Positions 21,160 to 31,143 of a stretch of 38,396 bases of DNA are shown here, piece after piece. A model generated the notes under the pieces. The model saw only the letters and a program-made list of their open reading frames with translations, did no database searches and was not told where the DNA came from. The position numbers and the translations under genes were made by a program. This DNA comes from Hymenoscyphus infarciens (lineage: Eukaryota > Ascomycota > Leotiomycetes > Helotiales > Helotiaceae): assembly GCA_001414345.1 (NCBI GenBank), contig LLCB01000429.1, positions 1-38,396 of the forward strand. The letters are read 5' to 3'. The first letter of the stretch is position 1. Every line of letters begins with the position of its first letter.

Positions 21160-23419
21160 ATGAAGGATCGCCAATGTCTCCACTTTAAAGTCCGTGCTGA
21201 CAGGTGGCTAGTTATAACTATAATGTTCTTCTCAGCTTTCATCATCACCTTGGGAGTACTTTTATCTCAAAAATCTCACGGCACGATGGTATCAGCTGCA
21301 GGAGGATGTTGGCGAGATACGCCATGTACGGGCCCTACAGCCGCCGCATTTCCAGGAAGCTGGGACAAATACAATTATTCGCCCACCAGCCGAACCGTCA
21401 CCCCCGTCAAGATTCTCTCTGCGAGCAAGCAATTTATTGCAGACTACCCGATACCGCTTAATCTCAAAGGCAACAACCAGACTCTCATCTTGGATTTTGG
21501 TGTAGAAGTGGGTGGGATTGTGCACATCAATTACGCGGCAACGGGCTCCGGGCAATTGGGATTGGCTTTTTCCGAGGCAAAAAATTGGACGGGCGAAGCA
21601 TCTGATAGCTCCAATGGATCATTTCAACCGGATGGTGCTATCTATGCTAATATCACGGCGACCAGCGAGGCAAATTACACCATGCCAGACAGCAAGCTTC
21701 GAGGTGGATTCCGATATTTGACCCTTTTCACCAAATCCAACAACGCAGCTGGTATAATCGAAGTCGACATCACGGACATCCACGTGGAAATTGGCTATCA
21801 ACCGGCATGGTCCAACTTGCGAGCTTATCAGGGTTATTTCTCATCTAGTGATGATTTGCTCAACAAGATTTGGTATGCAGGTGCTTTCACGCTTCAAACA
21901 AATGCGATCCCACCAAATACCGGACGTGCGTGGCCGATTTTGGGTGGTGGATGGGAGAACCAGCAGGAGTTGAACATCGGGACCAATGATCCTACGATTT
22001 ACGTTGATGGGAGTAAACGCGATCGAACTGTCTGGTCCGGGGATCTCACAATTGCTATTGCCAGTATTTTGGTTAGTACCGGTGATACTCCAGGTGTGAG
22101 AAATACTTTGCAGGTGCTGTACAATGATCAGGTGTGTTCCACGTGACTGACTTCCTCTGCATCAGCTGATTTAAGAATAGGCTTCTAACGGGAATCTTCC
22201 ATTTGCTGGTCCGGGTATCAATATCTATAATTCGGATACTTACCATATGGCCACCCTCATCGGAACATATGACTATTTCTTGTATACCAATGACAAGGCA
22301 TTTTTGTCTGGTATTTGGGATAAGTACAAGAAGGCCATGACTTTCATCACAGCGAAAATTGACAGCACTGGTTCTCTTTACGTTACTGGAACGGATGACT
22401 GGGGTCGTGTTGGACAAGGTGCTCATAATACTGAAGCTCAGATGTTGATGTACCGAACTCTGATCACTGCAAGTTCTCTCGCTATCTGGCAAGGAGAGAC
22501 CGCGTTGTCGACGAATTGGACCGGTCAAGCAGCTACGATCAAGAAACAGATCAATTCCGCTTATTGGGATGCTTCTGCGGGGTATGTTCTTTATTCTCCC
22601 TCTTTCACATTCCCCAACTCTCATATTCCAACATTTCCCGACCAACAAAAGCTAACATATCTCAGTGCCTACAAGAACAGCGACGTAGATCCAACCGTCT
22701 ACCCACAAGACGCCAACAGCATGGCCCTCGCATTCTCCGCCGCCGACGCCTCAAAAGTAGGAACAATCTCGCAATCCCTAACCAAAAACTGGGGACCCAT
22801 CGGAGCCATCTGTCCCGAACTCCCCAACAACATCGTCGCTTTCGTCCAATCCTTCGAAATCAAAGGACATCTCATCGCCCGGCAGTCCACACGTGCATTA
22901 GACCTCATCCGCCGTTCCTGGGGTTGGTACCTCAATAACCCCGACGGAACTGGAAGCACTACCATCGAAGGTTACCTCGCCGATGGAACCTTTGGATATA
23001 GATCCGAATACGGATATTCGAATGATTACAGCTATACTTCTCATGCTCATGGATGGGGAACTGGTCCTACGGATGCTCTCACTTCGCTTCTCGTGGGATT
23101 GAGACTTACGCAACCTGCGGGTTCCAGTTGGGAACTTGGTCCTCAGTTTGGGGATTTGACGCATGCGGAGGCTGGGTTTGTTAGTCCACTTGGGAAGTTT
23201 GCTGCCTCTTGGACTTTGTTTAATGGAGGGTATTCGCTTGGGTGGAGTGCACCATCTGGTACAAAGGGGGTTTTGATATTACCTGGGAATGGAGGTGCAC
23301 AGCCGAAGGTTACTGTTGAAGGGGGGACTGTGGGGACGGAGCAGGCGAGTTTTGATGGAGATTTGGGCACGTTGATGATGGATGTTGAGGGAGCGGGAAA
23401 TATCAATGTTACATATTAG
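21160..23419 (+). CDS. GH78-type alpha-L-rhamnosidase, 3 exons
   Basis: Exons are 21160-22131, 22181-22581 and 22666-23419, giving 708 residues. Intron 1 is 49 bp. Intron 2 is 84 bp, a multiple of three and free of stops, so unspliced RNA would also stay in frame; its GTATGT donor, GCTAACAT branch-like site and CTCAG acceptor argue that it is spliced, and the join gives the expected AYKNSD...VYPQDANS. The N-terminus has a basic start then a hydrophobic helix (WLVITIMFFSAFIITLGVLL, about 17-36), a long signal peptide or type II anchor. A beta-sandwich region (about 75-220) precedes the (alpha/alpha)6 domain with SKRDRTVWSGD, the rhamnosidase signature, then TDDWGRVGQG and HGWGTGPTDALTSLLVGL. 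Such enzymes release alpha-linked L-rhamnose from pectin (rhamnogalacturonan), flavonoids or saponins. The C-terminal beta-domain is present and the frame intact. Confidence 0.9.
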
Positions 23420-23606
23420 GGTGGGATTGTTTATGATTTGTTTTATTTATTTCATTTATGTATAGGTGTTGAGATGGAGGCATGGTTGCATTGGGATTTG
23501 GGTTGGGATTTGGATCATGCATTGACAGCATTATGCCTCAGGCGGAGATGGGATGGATATTTAACACTATCTTGGGACCTCGTTCTATTTATACCCTTAC
23601 AATTTA

Positions 23607-23881
23607 GGGCCTGTTTGGCATGCATATAAATAATTACAACTATATAAGATTTGTACACGCGTACATCGCCCAAAGGTGCTTGTATATTTCTAATTATATT
23701 ATAGCTTTTTTACAAATATATTTAATTACTGTTTAGCTCAACGTGTATATATCGCTATAAATATTACGGAATTACACTAGTACTGGTACTAATAGTCGTA
23801 GAAGTGGTAGATATCTAGGAATGTATATATATATATAGAAAAAGTTGAAGTGCACATAATATTTGCGAGCCAAACAAGCCC
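23607..23881. mobile_element. Tourist-like MITE with TTA target duplication
   Basis: A 275-bp AT-rich element. Its left end GGGCCTGTTTGGCATGC matches the reverse complement of its right end (GGGCTTGTTTGGCTCGC) with three mismatches in 17. It is flanked on both sides by TTA (23,604-23,606 and 23,882-23,884). A GGGC-TGTTTGG inverted end plus a 3-bp TTA/TAA duplication is the mark of Tourist MITEs mobilised by PIF/Harbinger transposases. No coding capacity lies inside; a TATATATATATA tract is near 23,826. It sits in the convergent 3' gap between the rhamnosidase and the flavin oxidoreductase. Confidence 0.75.
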
Positions 23882-24153
23882 TTATGTTTATATTCTGATT
23901 GCTGTGTCTCTGTTGCGCGATATCTATGGAATCAATTGTTTCGAGGTACATTATTACAATCTCGAAATTTTCGACCGACCTCATTAGCATATGAAGACAG
24001 CTAATTCCCCAATTCGTCAATATTTCGTCTCTCGAAACTCGCCGTGGATCCAGGTAATAATAATTACGCGTGGAACAAGGACCATTACGAATACTCTTCA
24101 ACCTCAAGTCGTCATCAAAACACCCACAGGCCCCTTCCAACCACTTAAACCAC

Positions 24154-25688
24154 CTATTTCCCCAAAACGTTCAACTTCTGCGCATAAAAAACACTCTTCG
24201 CCCCCACCCCGACCGCAGCAAACCCGACCGCATTCATAAGCCTAACAACAAACGCGACAACACCACTCAAAACGACCGGATCCAACTTTATAACAGCATC
24301 CTCGTCCTTGAGTTCCGGATTTAGAATAACCCTCTTCGGTAAATCCGCCCAAACAGTCGCGGGTCTCGCAATACCAATCAAATCACAACCTCCGGATTCT
24401 AGAGCAGCCTGCATACCCAACCTCGTTCTGAATCCTCCCGTAACCATAAGTACCAAACTCGGGAACTGCTCTCTAACCTTCTTGGCGAATTCCAGGAAGA
24501 AGGACTCCCTCTCCAAAGTCCGTTTTGAAGGTGCCACTTCTCCGGCTTTCTTTTCTTGAACTGTCGCGGAAGATTTCTCTTCTCCCATCATTTTAGGGTC
24601 TTCGTAGGTTCCTCCTGAGATTTCGAGGAAGTCGATCCCTTCTTCGGCCATGAGTTTGATTTGTTTCATGGTATCAGCGGTGCCGGTTGATTCGGAGGCG
24701 TCGACACTGTTGAATTTTATTCCAATTGTGAAGTTTTTAGAAGTTGCTGCCCGGGTGCGACGGATGATTCGTAAAACAATTTCAGCGCGCTTCTCGGGGG
24801 TGCCTCCAAATTCATCGGTGCGCAAGTTGGTGACGGGAGAGAGAAATTGGGCTAGGAGGTAACCGTGTCTGATGGATTTGTTAGTAGGTTAATTGCAAGC
24901 TGAAGGAGAGAGGATAAGACCGAGAAGGCAAGCGAGGTTGGGATTTTGAAAAGTAAAGGGAGGGTTAAACGTACGCTCCATGGAGTTCAATCCCTTTCCA
25001 CCCAGCGTCGAAACACCTCCTCCCACACTCTACAAACTGCTCTACTACAGTATCAATATCCGTGACACTCATCTCCTTTGGCGTCCCAAAAACAAGACTC
25101 GTAAGCACCTTCGCCACCACACTACTCCCCAAATTTAATTTGACCGCCGAAGGTGCCAAAGTTTTGGAGAAAGCCCCCCGGTTACCTGCGCCCATTGGCG
25201 ATTGACGACCTGGGTGACAAATCTGGACAATCCCTGGTGTACCGGTGGATTGAGCTGCTGAGGCATATTCTTTCCATGCAGCTTTGGACTCGGGGGTTTG
25301 CGCTTTTACGTGGACATCCTTAGGGCCGCCTAATTGATTAATTAGTCTTTTTGGTAGTTTGGTGCTTTCAGGATGACTTACCAAGATAGAGATCTGACAC
25401 TTGAACATTTCCTATAAGGAAGTGTCAGAGTGAGTTAGATGGTGAGTTTAGGAGTAGAAAGAATACCAGTTATTATCATTCCCCATCCTCCTTCTGCCCA
25501 TTCCTTGTACACTCGAATGAAGTTTTTATCTGGGTCTCCGTTTGCGGACATTGTTTCAGCCATTGCCGCCTGGAAAGGAAAGAATTAGTACGTGCTTTCA
25601 ATTCCAAAAAAAGGATAGAAAAGACCTTAGCTAGACGATTTGGTAGCCTTAGACCACTCGGAAGAATAATTTCCTCCGATAGAGACAT
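24154..25688 (-). CDS. Old Yellow Enzyme-family NAD(P)H:flavin oxidoreductase, 5 exons
   Basis: Exons on the minus strand are 25688-25626, 25569-25467, 25411-25382, 25329-24975 and 24868-24154; introns of 56, 55, 52 and 106 bp all keep frame, and exon 3 is only 30 nt. The product is 421 residues from the ATG at 25,688. The FMN-binding TIM barrel shows LPSGLRLPNRLAKAAMAE at the start, QICHPGRQSPMG, then ELHGAHGYLLAQFLSP (active-site H-x2-H region), LRTDEFGG, and at the end VTGGFRTR and DLIGIARPA for phosphate binding. Enzymes of this family reduce activated C=C bonds with NAD(P)H; the substrate here is unknown. The C-terminal 40 residues are a hydrophobic extension (VVLSGVVAFVVRLMNAVGFA) beyond the usual barrel, seen in several fungal members by my recollection, perhaps for membrane contact. 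No partner oxidoreductase or secondary-metabolite gene lies nearby. Confidence 0.9.
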
Positions 25689-25972
25689 GTTTAATGGCGA
25701 TGAAGGCTAATTAACAAGAAAAGTCTAGAGTCTAATTATAGAAGTGATTTTGATAGATGAGGTAGAGAGAATAAACAAATTGACGTCAAGAATAAAGGCA
25801 TAAACAAGGGATTTTACATTCATATATGTTCTGCATGGCATCATAGTGGATCAAGGATCTCCGATCGAAGAAGAAATACGTGCGAGGCTCCGCTATTGGT
25901 TGTACAAGCCCGGGTATCGCATCAATTGCTTCTTTTTGGGTTATCCCGCCGGGATGAACCACTCAACGGCTA

Positions 25973-26190
25973 GTCTAGAGATATATTGACTAGCACGGCT
26001 TAATTAGACCCCGATCATGCTCTAATTGCCTAATTGGGTATCTAAGTTTGCGGTCCCTCTATACTTCGAAGTAGAAGCGCAGTACAGCGAAACTTTATTA
26101 TTCGGGGGACCGCAAACTTAGATACTCAATTAGGCAATTGGAGCATGATCGGGGTCTAATTGAGCCGTGCTAGTAAACATATCTCCAGAC
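25973..26190. mobile_element. Fold-back MITE with 85-bp inverted arms
   Basis: The left arm 25973-26057 and the right arm 26106-26190 are inverted copies over 85 bp with about six differences, around a 48-bp centre. Most arm differences are C/T or G/A. The element has no coding capacity. ACGGC occurs next to both ends (25,966-25,970 and 26,191-26,195), a possible 5-bp target duplication, but the exact boundary is unsure. It lies in the divergent promoter gap between the flavin oxidoreductase and the PPxY gene, about 285 bp upstream of the former. RNA across it would form a long hairpin. Confidence 0.8.
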
Positions 26191-26262
26191 ACGGCGGAAA
26201 AAAAAGATTAGAATAACTGATTATAAAGCAAGGTTGGGAGCCGAGGTTCGACGTGGGAGTAG

Positions 26263-26282
26263 ATAGCCTCTTCGGAGGCTAT
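26263..26282 (+). other. Hairpin with UUCG tetraloop
   Basis: ATAGCCTC-TTCG-GAGGCTAT is a perfect 8-bp stem closed by the very stable TTCG loop. It lies 73 bp right of the fold-back element. There is no T-run after it and no RNA family I recognise; it may lie in the 5' UTR of the PPxY gene. The rest of 25,689-26,946 shows no gene. Confidence 0.55.
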
Positions 26283-26946
26283 GAGAGTTGTAGCCTATGA
26301 AAAGGGGCGTAGCGGTACAATTCCGACCACTATTCCATGTATAAAGTCGACCCACCCCCCTCCAATTCTGACATTTAATTGTTCAAGTCCTGGAGTCAAC
26401 AGCTTGACACCCGCATCAGACCATTTTCAAAGAGCGAAAAATGATGGTGTCGTGAACGTGCTTACCCCTATGATTAGTTTGAAACGAGTTTGAGGGTTTG
26501 ACTCGCTTGACTCTTGAGACGATCTGACGCTCGTGTTTAAAATAAGCCATGATGAAACACGCACCCATTTGGCAGCATTTCAATGTCTTCCTTCCTTTGC
26601 CGCAATTCCGGGTCCCCATCTGCCACCTGCCATTTGCTGGATTGTTCGAAGCTGTGACGAACCCGGCCTCATGATAGGTTCACCGAGCTCTGCGCCACCT
26701 CCCAGAGTGTGTTGTACGTGGGTCTCGAGCGCTGTCGCAAAACATAGTAATAGGCAGCGGACGACTGCCAGTGACTCCAACACCATCACTTACTTTCATT
26801 TCTAGCGGGCATCAATTGGGGCTGTAGAAGGTGTTTGTCCATCTCAAAAACATCTATACGAAGGGGACAATATTGGAGGAGACATTCGCTGGACGAGGTT
26901 GAAGAAGAGGCTTGTTACTTTCGCCGCCCAATTCCTACGGACTCAA

Positions 26947-27513
26947 ATGTCGAATCAACGATCCCAACGTGCGAGGTCAACATCGGTTCCACATACGAGA
27001 TTGCTGCAGTCGTTACCGCCTGTTCCGCTTCCTCTCGAAGACATCGTTCCTCGTATACAAGTCCCTTATCGAGATGATCCCGAATCTGCAGAACGAGAGG
27101 TTGAGGAGGAGAGGATAGAGGGAGCAACACCACAACCTTCAGATCCCCCGGGATATCAACCGATGTACGACTATCTTCGATCAAAACAAGTCACCAGTGC
27201 CCACCCTCCTGCATATGGCTCTTCGCCTGGTTCCAGCTCTCTGCGAATTGTCACCGAAGCACCACCGTCCCTAGAAGAACCGTATCGAGATGAACCTTTT
27301 GTGATTGCCATCGATTCCTCCCCACCTCCTCCTTCCTACCACGAGATATACCGCCAGCATGAGATTGAGATGGATAATATGCAGAGGGCGTTGGATTCCG
27401 AGAGCGATCCGGCAGAACAAACAGAGGATATCTACAAGTGGATTGTCGCGATGTTGTTGATTGTCTTGACCGTCTCGTGTGTTGGAACTGCGTTCAATTG
27501 GGGAAGACCTTAA
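26947..27513 (+). CDS. Tail-anchored protein with three PPxY motifs, 188 residues
   Basis: A single exon from ATG at 26,947; the frame stays open 48 nt further 5' but has no ATG there. The protein is mostly disordered and rich in Pro, Glu and Ser. It carries PPGY (67-70), PPAY (87-90) and PPSY (128-131), each able to bind a WW domain. One hydrophobic helix spans about 165-183 (WIVAMLLIVLTVSCVGTAF) and is followed by only five residues, so the N-terminus should be cytosolic. In fungi, membrane proteins with several PPxY motifs commonly act as adaptors that bring the Nedd4-type ubiquitin ligase Rsp5 to membrane cargo. That role is an inference from layout only. Acidic EREVEEER-like segments (49-58) add to the adaptor look. 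I recognise no named orthologue. Confidence 0.7.
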   Translation: MSNQRSQRARSTSVPHTRLLQSLPPVPLPLEDIVPRIQVPYRDDPESAEREVEEERIEGATPQPSDPPGYQPMYDYLRSKQVTSAHPPAYGSSPGSSSLRIVTEAPPSLEEPYRDEPFVIAIDSSPPPPSYHEIYRQHEIEMDNMQRALDSESDPAEQTEDIYKWIVAMLLIVLTVSCVGTAFNWGRP

Positions 27514-27844
27514 CCAGGGCATGGCCTATTTCTTTTGATTTTATACCGCCAGAAAGGCATTGGAGTTTGGTCTAGCATCGGCATCTGTTTGGCGTTTTGT
27601 TTGAGCGGTCGAATTGAGCTTCTGGGGTCGCATTGAAATTGCGAGGATTGAATGGCGAGGAGAGGATGGGATATGGTGGGCAATTTGGATGATACCTATA
27701 TATGGCAGTGACAGTCTTAAAATAAATACCAATTTATACGTACTCAATACGCGCCGGGTGTCTCTTTGGAATGGTTCGGCAACCATCGGGCCGAACTAGG
27801 ATTGTTGGTATGACTTATGGTCATAAAAGCGATGCAAAAAGAGT

Positions 27845-27973
27845 TGTATTATCGTTCGTACATACCGAGTAAAGCTAGCTACAATGCCTACTTAAGTAGC
27901 CCTTAAGCGAGAAGGTCACGTGTTCCCACGTATGCCATCCTAAGCAGTTACTTACTCTTAAGTTATACTGACA
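27845..27973 (-). repeat. Putative LTR of the copia element
   Basis: A 129-bp block bounded by TGT...ACA, with a purine-rich tract (AGAGAGGTG, minus strand) just inside it where a polypurine tract would be. It contains an interrupted palindrome, CACGTGTTCCCACGT-like, and lies about 145 bp after the end of the RNase H frame. The matching 5' LTR would be beyond the right edge of the window, so this cannot be proved here. The 330 bp before it (27,514-27,844) hold no gene. Confidence 0.4.
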
Positions 27974-28117
27974 CTGGCACCTCTCTAAAAAGGTCAAAGT
28001 TACTCAAAATCATCAAAAAACATATATCTGATCTAACTAATTAGAGCCCTTTATCCCTATCCTCGACTAATAAGAAGGCTCTATTTCAGTCCTCTATTAT
28101 CCCTTATTTCGTTCTAC

Positions 28118-28636
28118 TCACTCTATAAGGTTAATGTTCAGCTTATTAGTATTAATTAACTTTTATAAGGTATTATAGCAACTCTTTTTAGTTATAGTAT
28201 CTATAGAATTACTCTTACTATTAATCTATTTAATCTTATTAATCTCTCTTAATTTATATACTTCTTATAGATATATAATATTAATTATTAGTTACTTCTC
28301 TTTAGTTATATCTAATTTAGCTATATATTTATAAATAGACTTTGAATTAGTATATATTATAAGTAGTACTTTAAATCCTAAAATACTTTTAAAAGTTAAT
28401 TTTATTAAAGCTATAGTATTAAATCTAAAGCTTATTATATATAATTCTAATACTAAAACACTATAAATAACTCTCTTATACTTAGTAGAAGACTAATATA
28501 AGATATTAGTATTATTATCCTTATCTATAAAAGTAATAATATAACTGATTTATAATAATAAGTTCTTATTATTAGCGAATAATCTATTAGTAAAAGCATA
28601 TAACTTTAAAGAAGTTTTATCTAATTTAACAAATTT
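28118..28636 (-). pseudogene. Copia RNase H domain, RIP-inactivated
   Basis: A 173-codon minus-strand frame ending in TGA at 28,120-28,118. The family pattern of fungal copia RNase H is plain: LKLYAFTNRLFANN, then YKRVIYSVLVLELY, LGFKVLLIIYTNSKSIY, and the DxxTK region near the C-terminus (SIDTITKKS). Acidic residues expected in the active site read as Asn now (TN, NS), which fits G-to-A change. In-frame TAA/TAG codons sit at Gln/Trp positions. There is no indel. Confidence 0.8.
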
Positions 28637-28639
28637 AAG

Positions 28640-29640
28640 CTCTCTTATAGTATTCTCGATTTACTATTAAATTCGCTTATTAAGAAGTAAAATATTATTA
28701 TCTTAAGAATCAATAGTTTAAATAATATATAATAAGTTAAAAGCAGCCTTAAGTTAAGATACTATAGCTAAGTATATATCTCTAGTATATTATATAATAT
28801 ATTAATCTTTAGTATTTACTATATATAATATCTCTTTTATATTAGATATCTCAGTTAAAGCTTTTCGTACTAAATCTAAGTATTTTATATAATCTTAAGT
28901 AAGAGATATAAAGCTATCTTAATACTTAGTAATTAGTCCTCTATTAAATTTAATTAGATAGTTAATAGTAAGCTCTTCTCTCTTCTTAGATATAAATCTA
29001 GCCTTATTAATAGTAACCTTCTCTTTATTAGTAAAGACATTATTAATAAGTATAAGAGTATTATTAGTTTAAAAGCCTACTATACTAAAAGAGGTATCTA
29101 ACTTTACTTACTTATTATATTAGTATAACTTAGTATATAAAAGACAAAGGTCGAATATTAACTATTCTATTATAAGCCTTAGAATATAGTATTTATAATA
29201 CGTCGTAAACTAATAATTACTAGCTTCTAGAATACTATATAATAGCCTAATCACTTTAAAGAATATATCTTTCTATTAAGAATAATCTTTAAAAGAGTAT
29301 ATAAAGAATTTTCAATTTAAGTTAGTTAATAATTAAGTATATATTTATATAATATCTTAAATAAATACTTATAAGCCTAGAAGTATTATAATAAGTATAA
29401 GGATTATTCTCTAACTAACTCTTTAAATAGTAGATACCTAGGTAAGTACTAGAGACTTTCTAGTATTATTATAAGCTTAGATAATTAATCTTAACTTTAT
29501 AAAAGTAAGTACTATACTTTTAAATTTAATATTATCTATAAAGCATAATCTAAATATTCTAATATTAAGAGATAACTTTTTCTAAGTAATAATCTTAAAA
29601 ACACCTTAATTAATTAATCTATTAATCTTCTTTTATTATA
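28640..29640 (-). pseudogene. Copia reverse transcriptase domain, RIP-inactivated
   Basis: The minus-strand frame is continuous with the RNase H frame: the GVF codons at 29,605 and the RNase H frame differ by a multiple of three. The start of the RT domain reads NxGVFKII, then IRIFRLCFIDNIKF, matching the copia pattern in which a Phe-Val-Asp-Glu-Ile block follows IRIF. The catalytic box at 29,080-29,051 reads VGF-stop-TNNTLIL, where Q-T-D-D-T-L would be expected in the fungal QTDD variant of YVDD. Both aspartate codons are now AAT (Asn), so this copy is dead. Confidence 0.75.
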
Positions 29641-29899
29641 ATTTAATATATACTATACTATTATTAACTATAAATACTTCGATATTATAAGGTTCGCTTA
29701 AATTAGTAAGAAAAGTTCTAATATCTTTAAAAGTAATATAGTTAAAATCGTTTATAAAAGTATCTAACTATTAAAATAATACTTTAAAAGACTTATTTAA
29801 AGGCTTTAAATACTTTTAAAGCTATCTACGTCTACGCTTCTAAAGAGGTTCTAGTATAGTTTCTAGAACATTAGTATTTTAGCAGATTTATAACTATTA

Positions 29900-30790
29900 A
29901 AGTTAGTATTAGAGAGAAGGTAAATATTATTTAATATCTTATCTACTCTATTACTTAAAAGTTCTCTCTTTTTTATAAGGTTAAGGTATTATTTTAGACA
30001 GTGTCGTACTAGAAATTTCCTTAGTCGCTAGTACTATTCTAAAAGTTTTAAAAGTTTTAACAAAGTATAGCTTTATAACTATAGATTAAAACTTTATAAA
30101 GCTACTTAATAATACTATAATATAGTCCTTATTCTTAATTCCTTAAAGAATAAAAGGTCTTATCTTAGACTTTATATACTCTCTCTATACTAAAACATCT
30201 AAATTCAAAGGTAAGTTCTTAACTTAGTTAATTAGTCTATTTTATATATTAAGAGCTTCTTTAACTTAATAGAATATAATCCACTTTTATATCTCTTAAG
30301 TAGCCTTTTTATAGGTCTTAGACCTTATAAAAATCAGTTATAAAGATACGTTAGTTATAGTTATTCAAGTATATACTCTATATACTAATAAAGTAAAAAC
30401 TAGTTTATTTAGACCTACTATATTATTAATTACTTTAAAAGCTATTTAAAGTATTAAACTTTATAAGAGATATAGCTCTTATTTATATATAATATTATAT
30501 ATCTATTAAATTAGTTTATAGTAACGTTCTACTATACTAATTAAATTATATACTTTAACTAGTATAGTTTTTATTATAGTACCTATTCTAGTAGTAGAGT
30601 ATATAAAGTCCTTTCTAATAAAGTTTATCCTAGTATCTATAATAATATAATTAAGAGGTCTAAGATATATATTAATCTAATATTTTTAGAAAACCTTCTA
30701 TATAGTTATTACTTTTATATTTAGTAAAAAGTTATCTACTTAATACCTTATTACTTTGTCTATATAGTATAAGACTACTTATTTATTAAA
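29900..30790 (-). pseudogene. Copia integrase core, RIP-inactivated
   Basis: The minus-strand translation shows the fungal copia integrase core: YIIIDTRINF (an Asp-x-Gly-x-Asn-Phe block), then IIKTILVKVYNLISIVERYY (30,518-30,532 codes VERYY), the hallmark K-x-x-PVxAHNSIGxVERYH region that carries the catalytic Glu. Downstream come EALNI and the LPLNLDVLV-REY segment linking to the RT. Gln and Trp codons are often stops. The zinc-binding N-terminal part, if present, lies between here and the LINE junction. Confidence 0.75.
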
Positions 30791-31143
30791 GAAGAAAGTA
30801 TTAATCAAAACACTATAATTAAATTCAAGGTTATTATAAAAAGTAAACTTAAATTAGCTAGATAAACTTCTATACTTTTAATAATATTTATAAAATTTAG
30901 TAAGATATTAAAAGATGCTTTAGTTAATATAATATCTAGCTCTTTCTAGTATACGTTATAATCTTAGTACTAATAAGTAGCTAAATCGTCTATAAAGTTA
31001 TTAAATATTAATATTTATAAGAAATATTAAGTACTCTTATATAAAGTTATATATAGCTTTATCTTAAAGTAGAAAAGAGTATCTAAATCGTTATATAATA
31101 AAGAACCTTTTAATCTCTATTCCTTTCTTATTCTCTTAAATTA

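Larger units (their letters stand above)
27845..31143 (-). mobile_element. RIP-mutated Ty1/copia retrotransposon, pol part
   Basis: This is the 3' two thirds of an LTR element on the minus strand, extremely AT-rich (10 G/C among 60 bases at 28,201-28,260) and depleted of CA/TG. Integrase, RT and RNase H are recognisable in the copia order IN-RT-RH. The left end is the putative LTR. The right end is where the LINE interrupts it, near 31,143; the other part resumes at 36,742. Almost every stop in the coding frame is TAA or TAG at a position where glutamine or tryptophan is expected, as RIP gives by C-to-T change in CA (or G-to-A on the other strand). Confidence 0.85.

Noticed and set aside
10442..23419. 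GH92 and GH78 genes as a co-regulated glycan-use cluster
   Set aside because: They are about 8 kb apart with unrelated and decayed genes between, and no transporter or regulator is present, so the sequence gives no support for a cluster.
24154..25688. Flavin oxidoreductase as part of a secondary-metabolite cluster
   Set aside because: No polyketide synthase, peptide synthetase, terpene cyclase, P450 or pathway regulator lies in the window.
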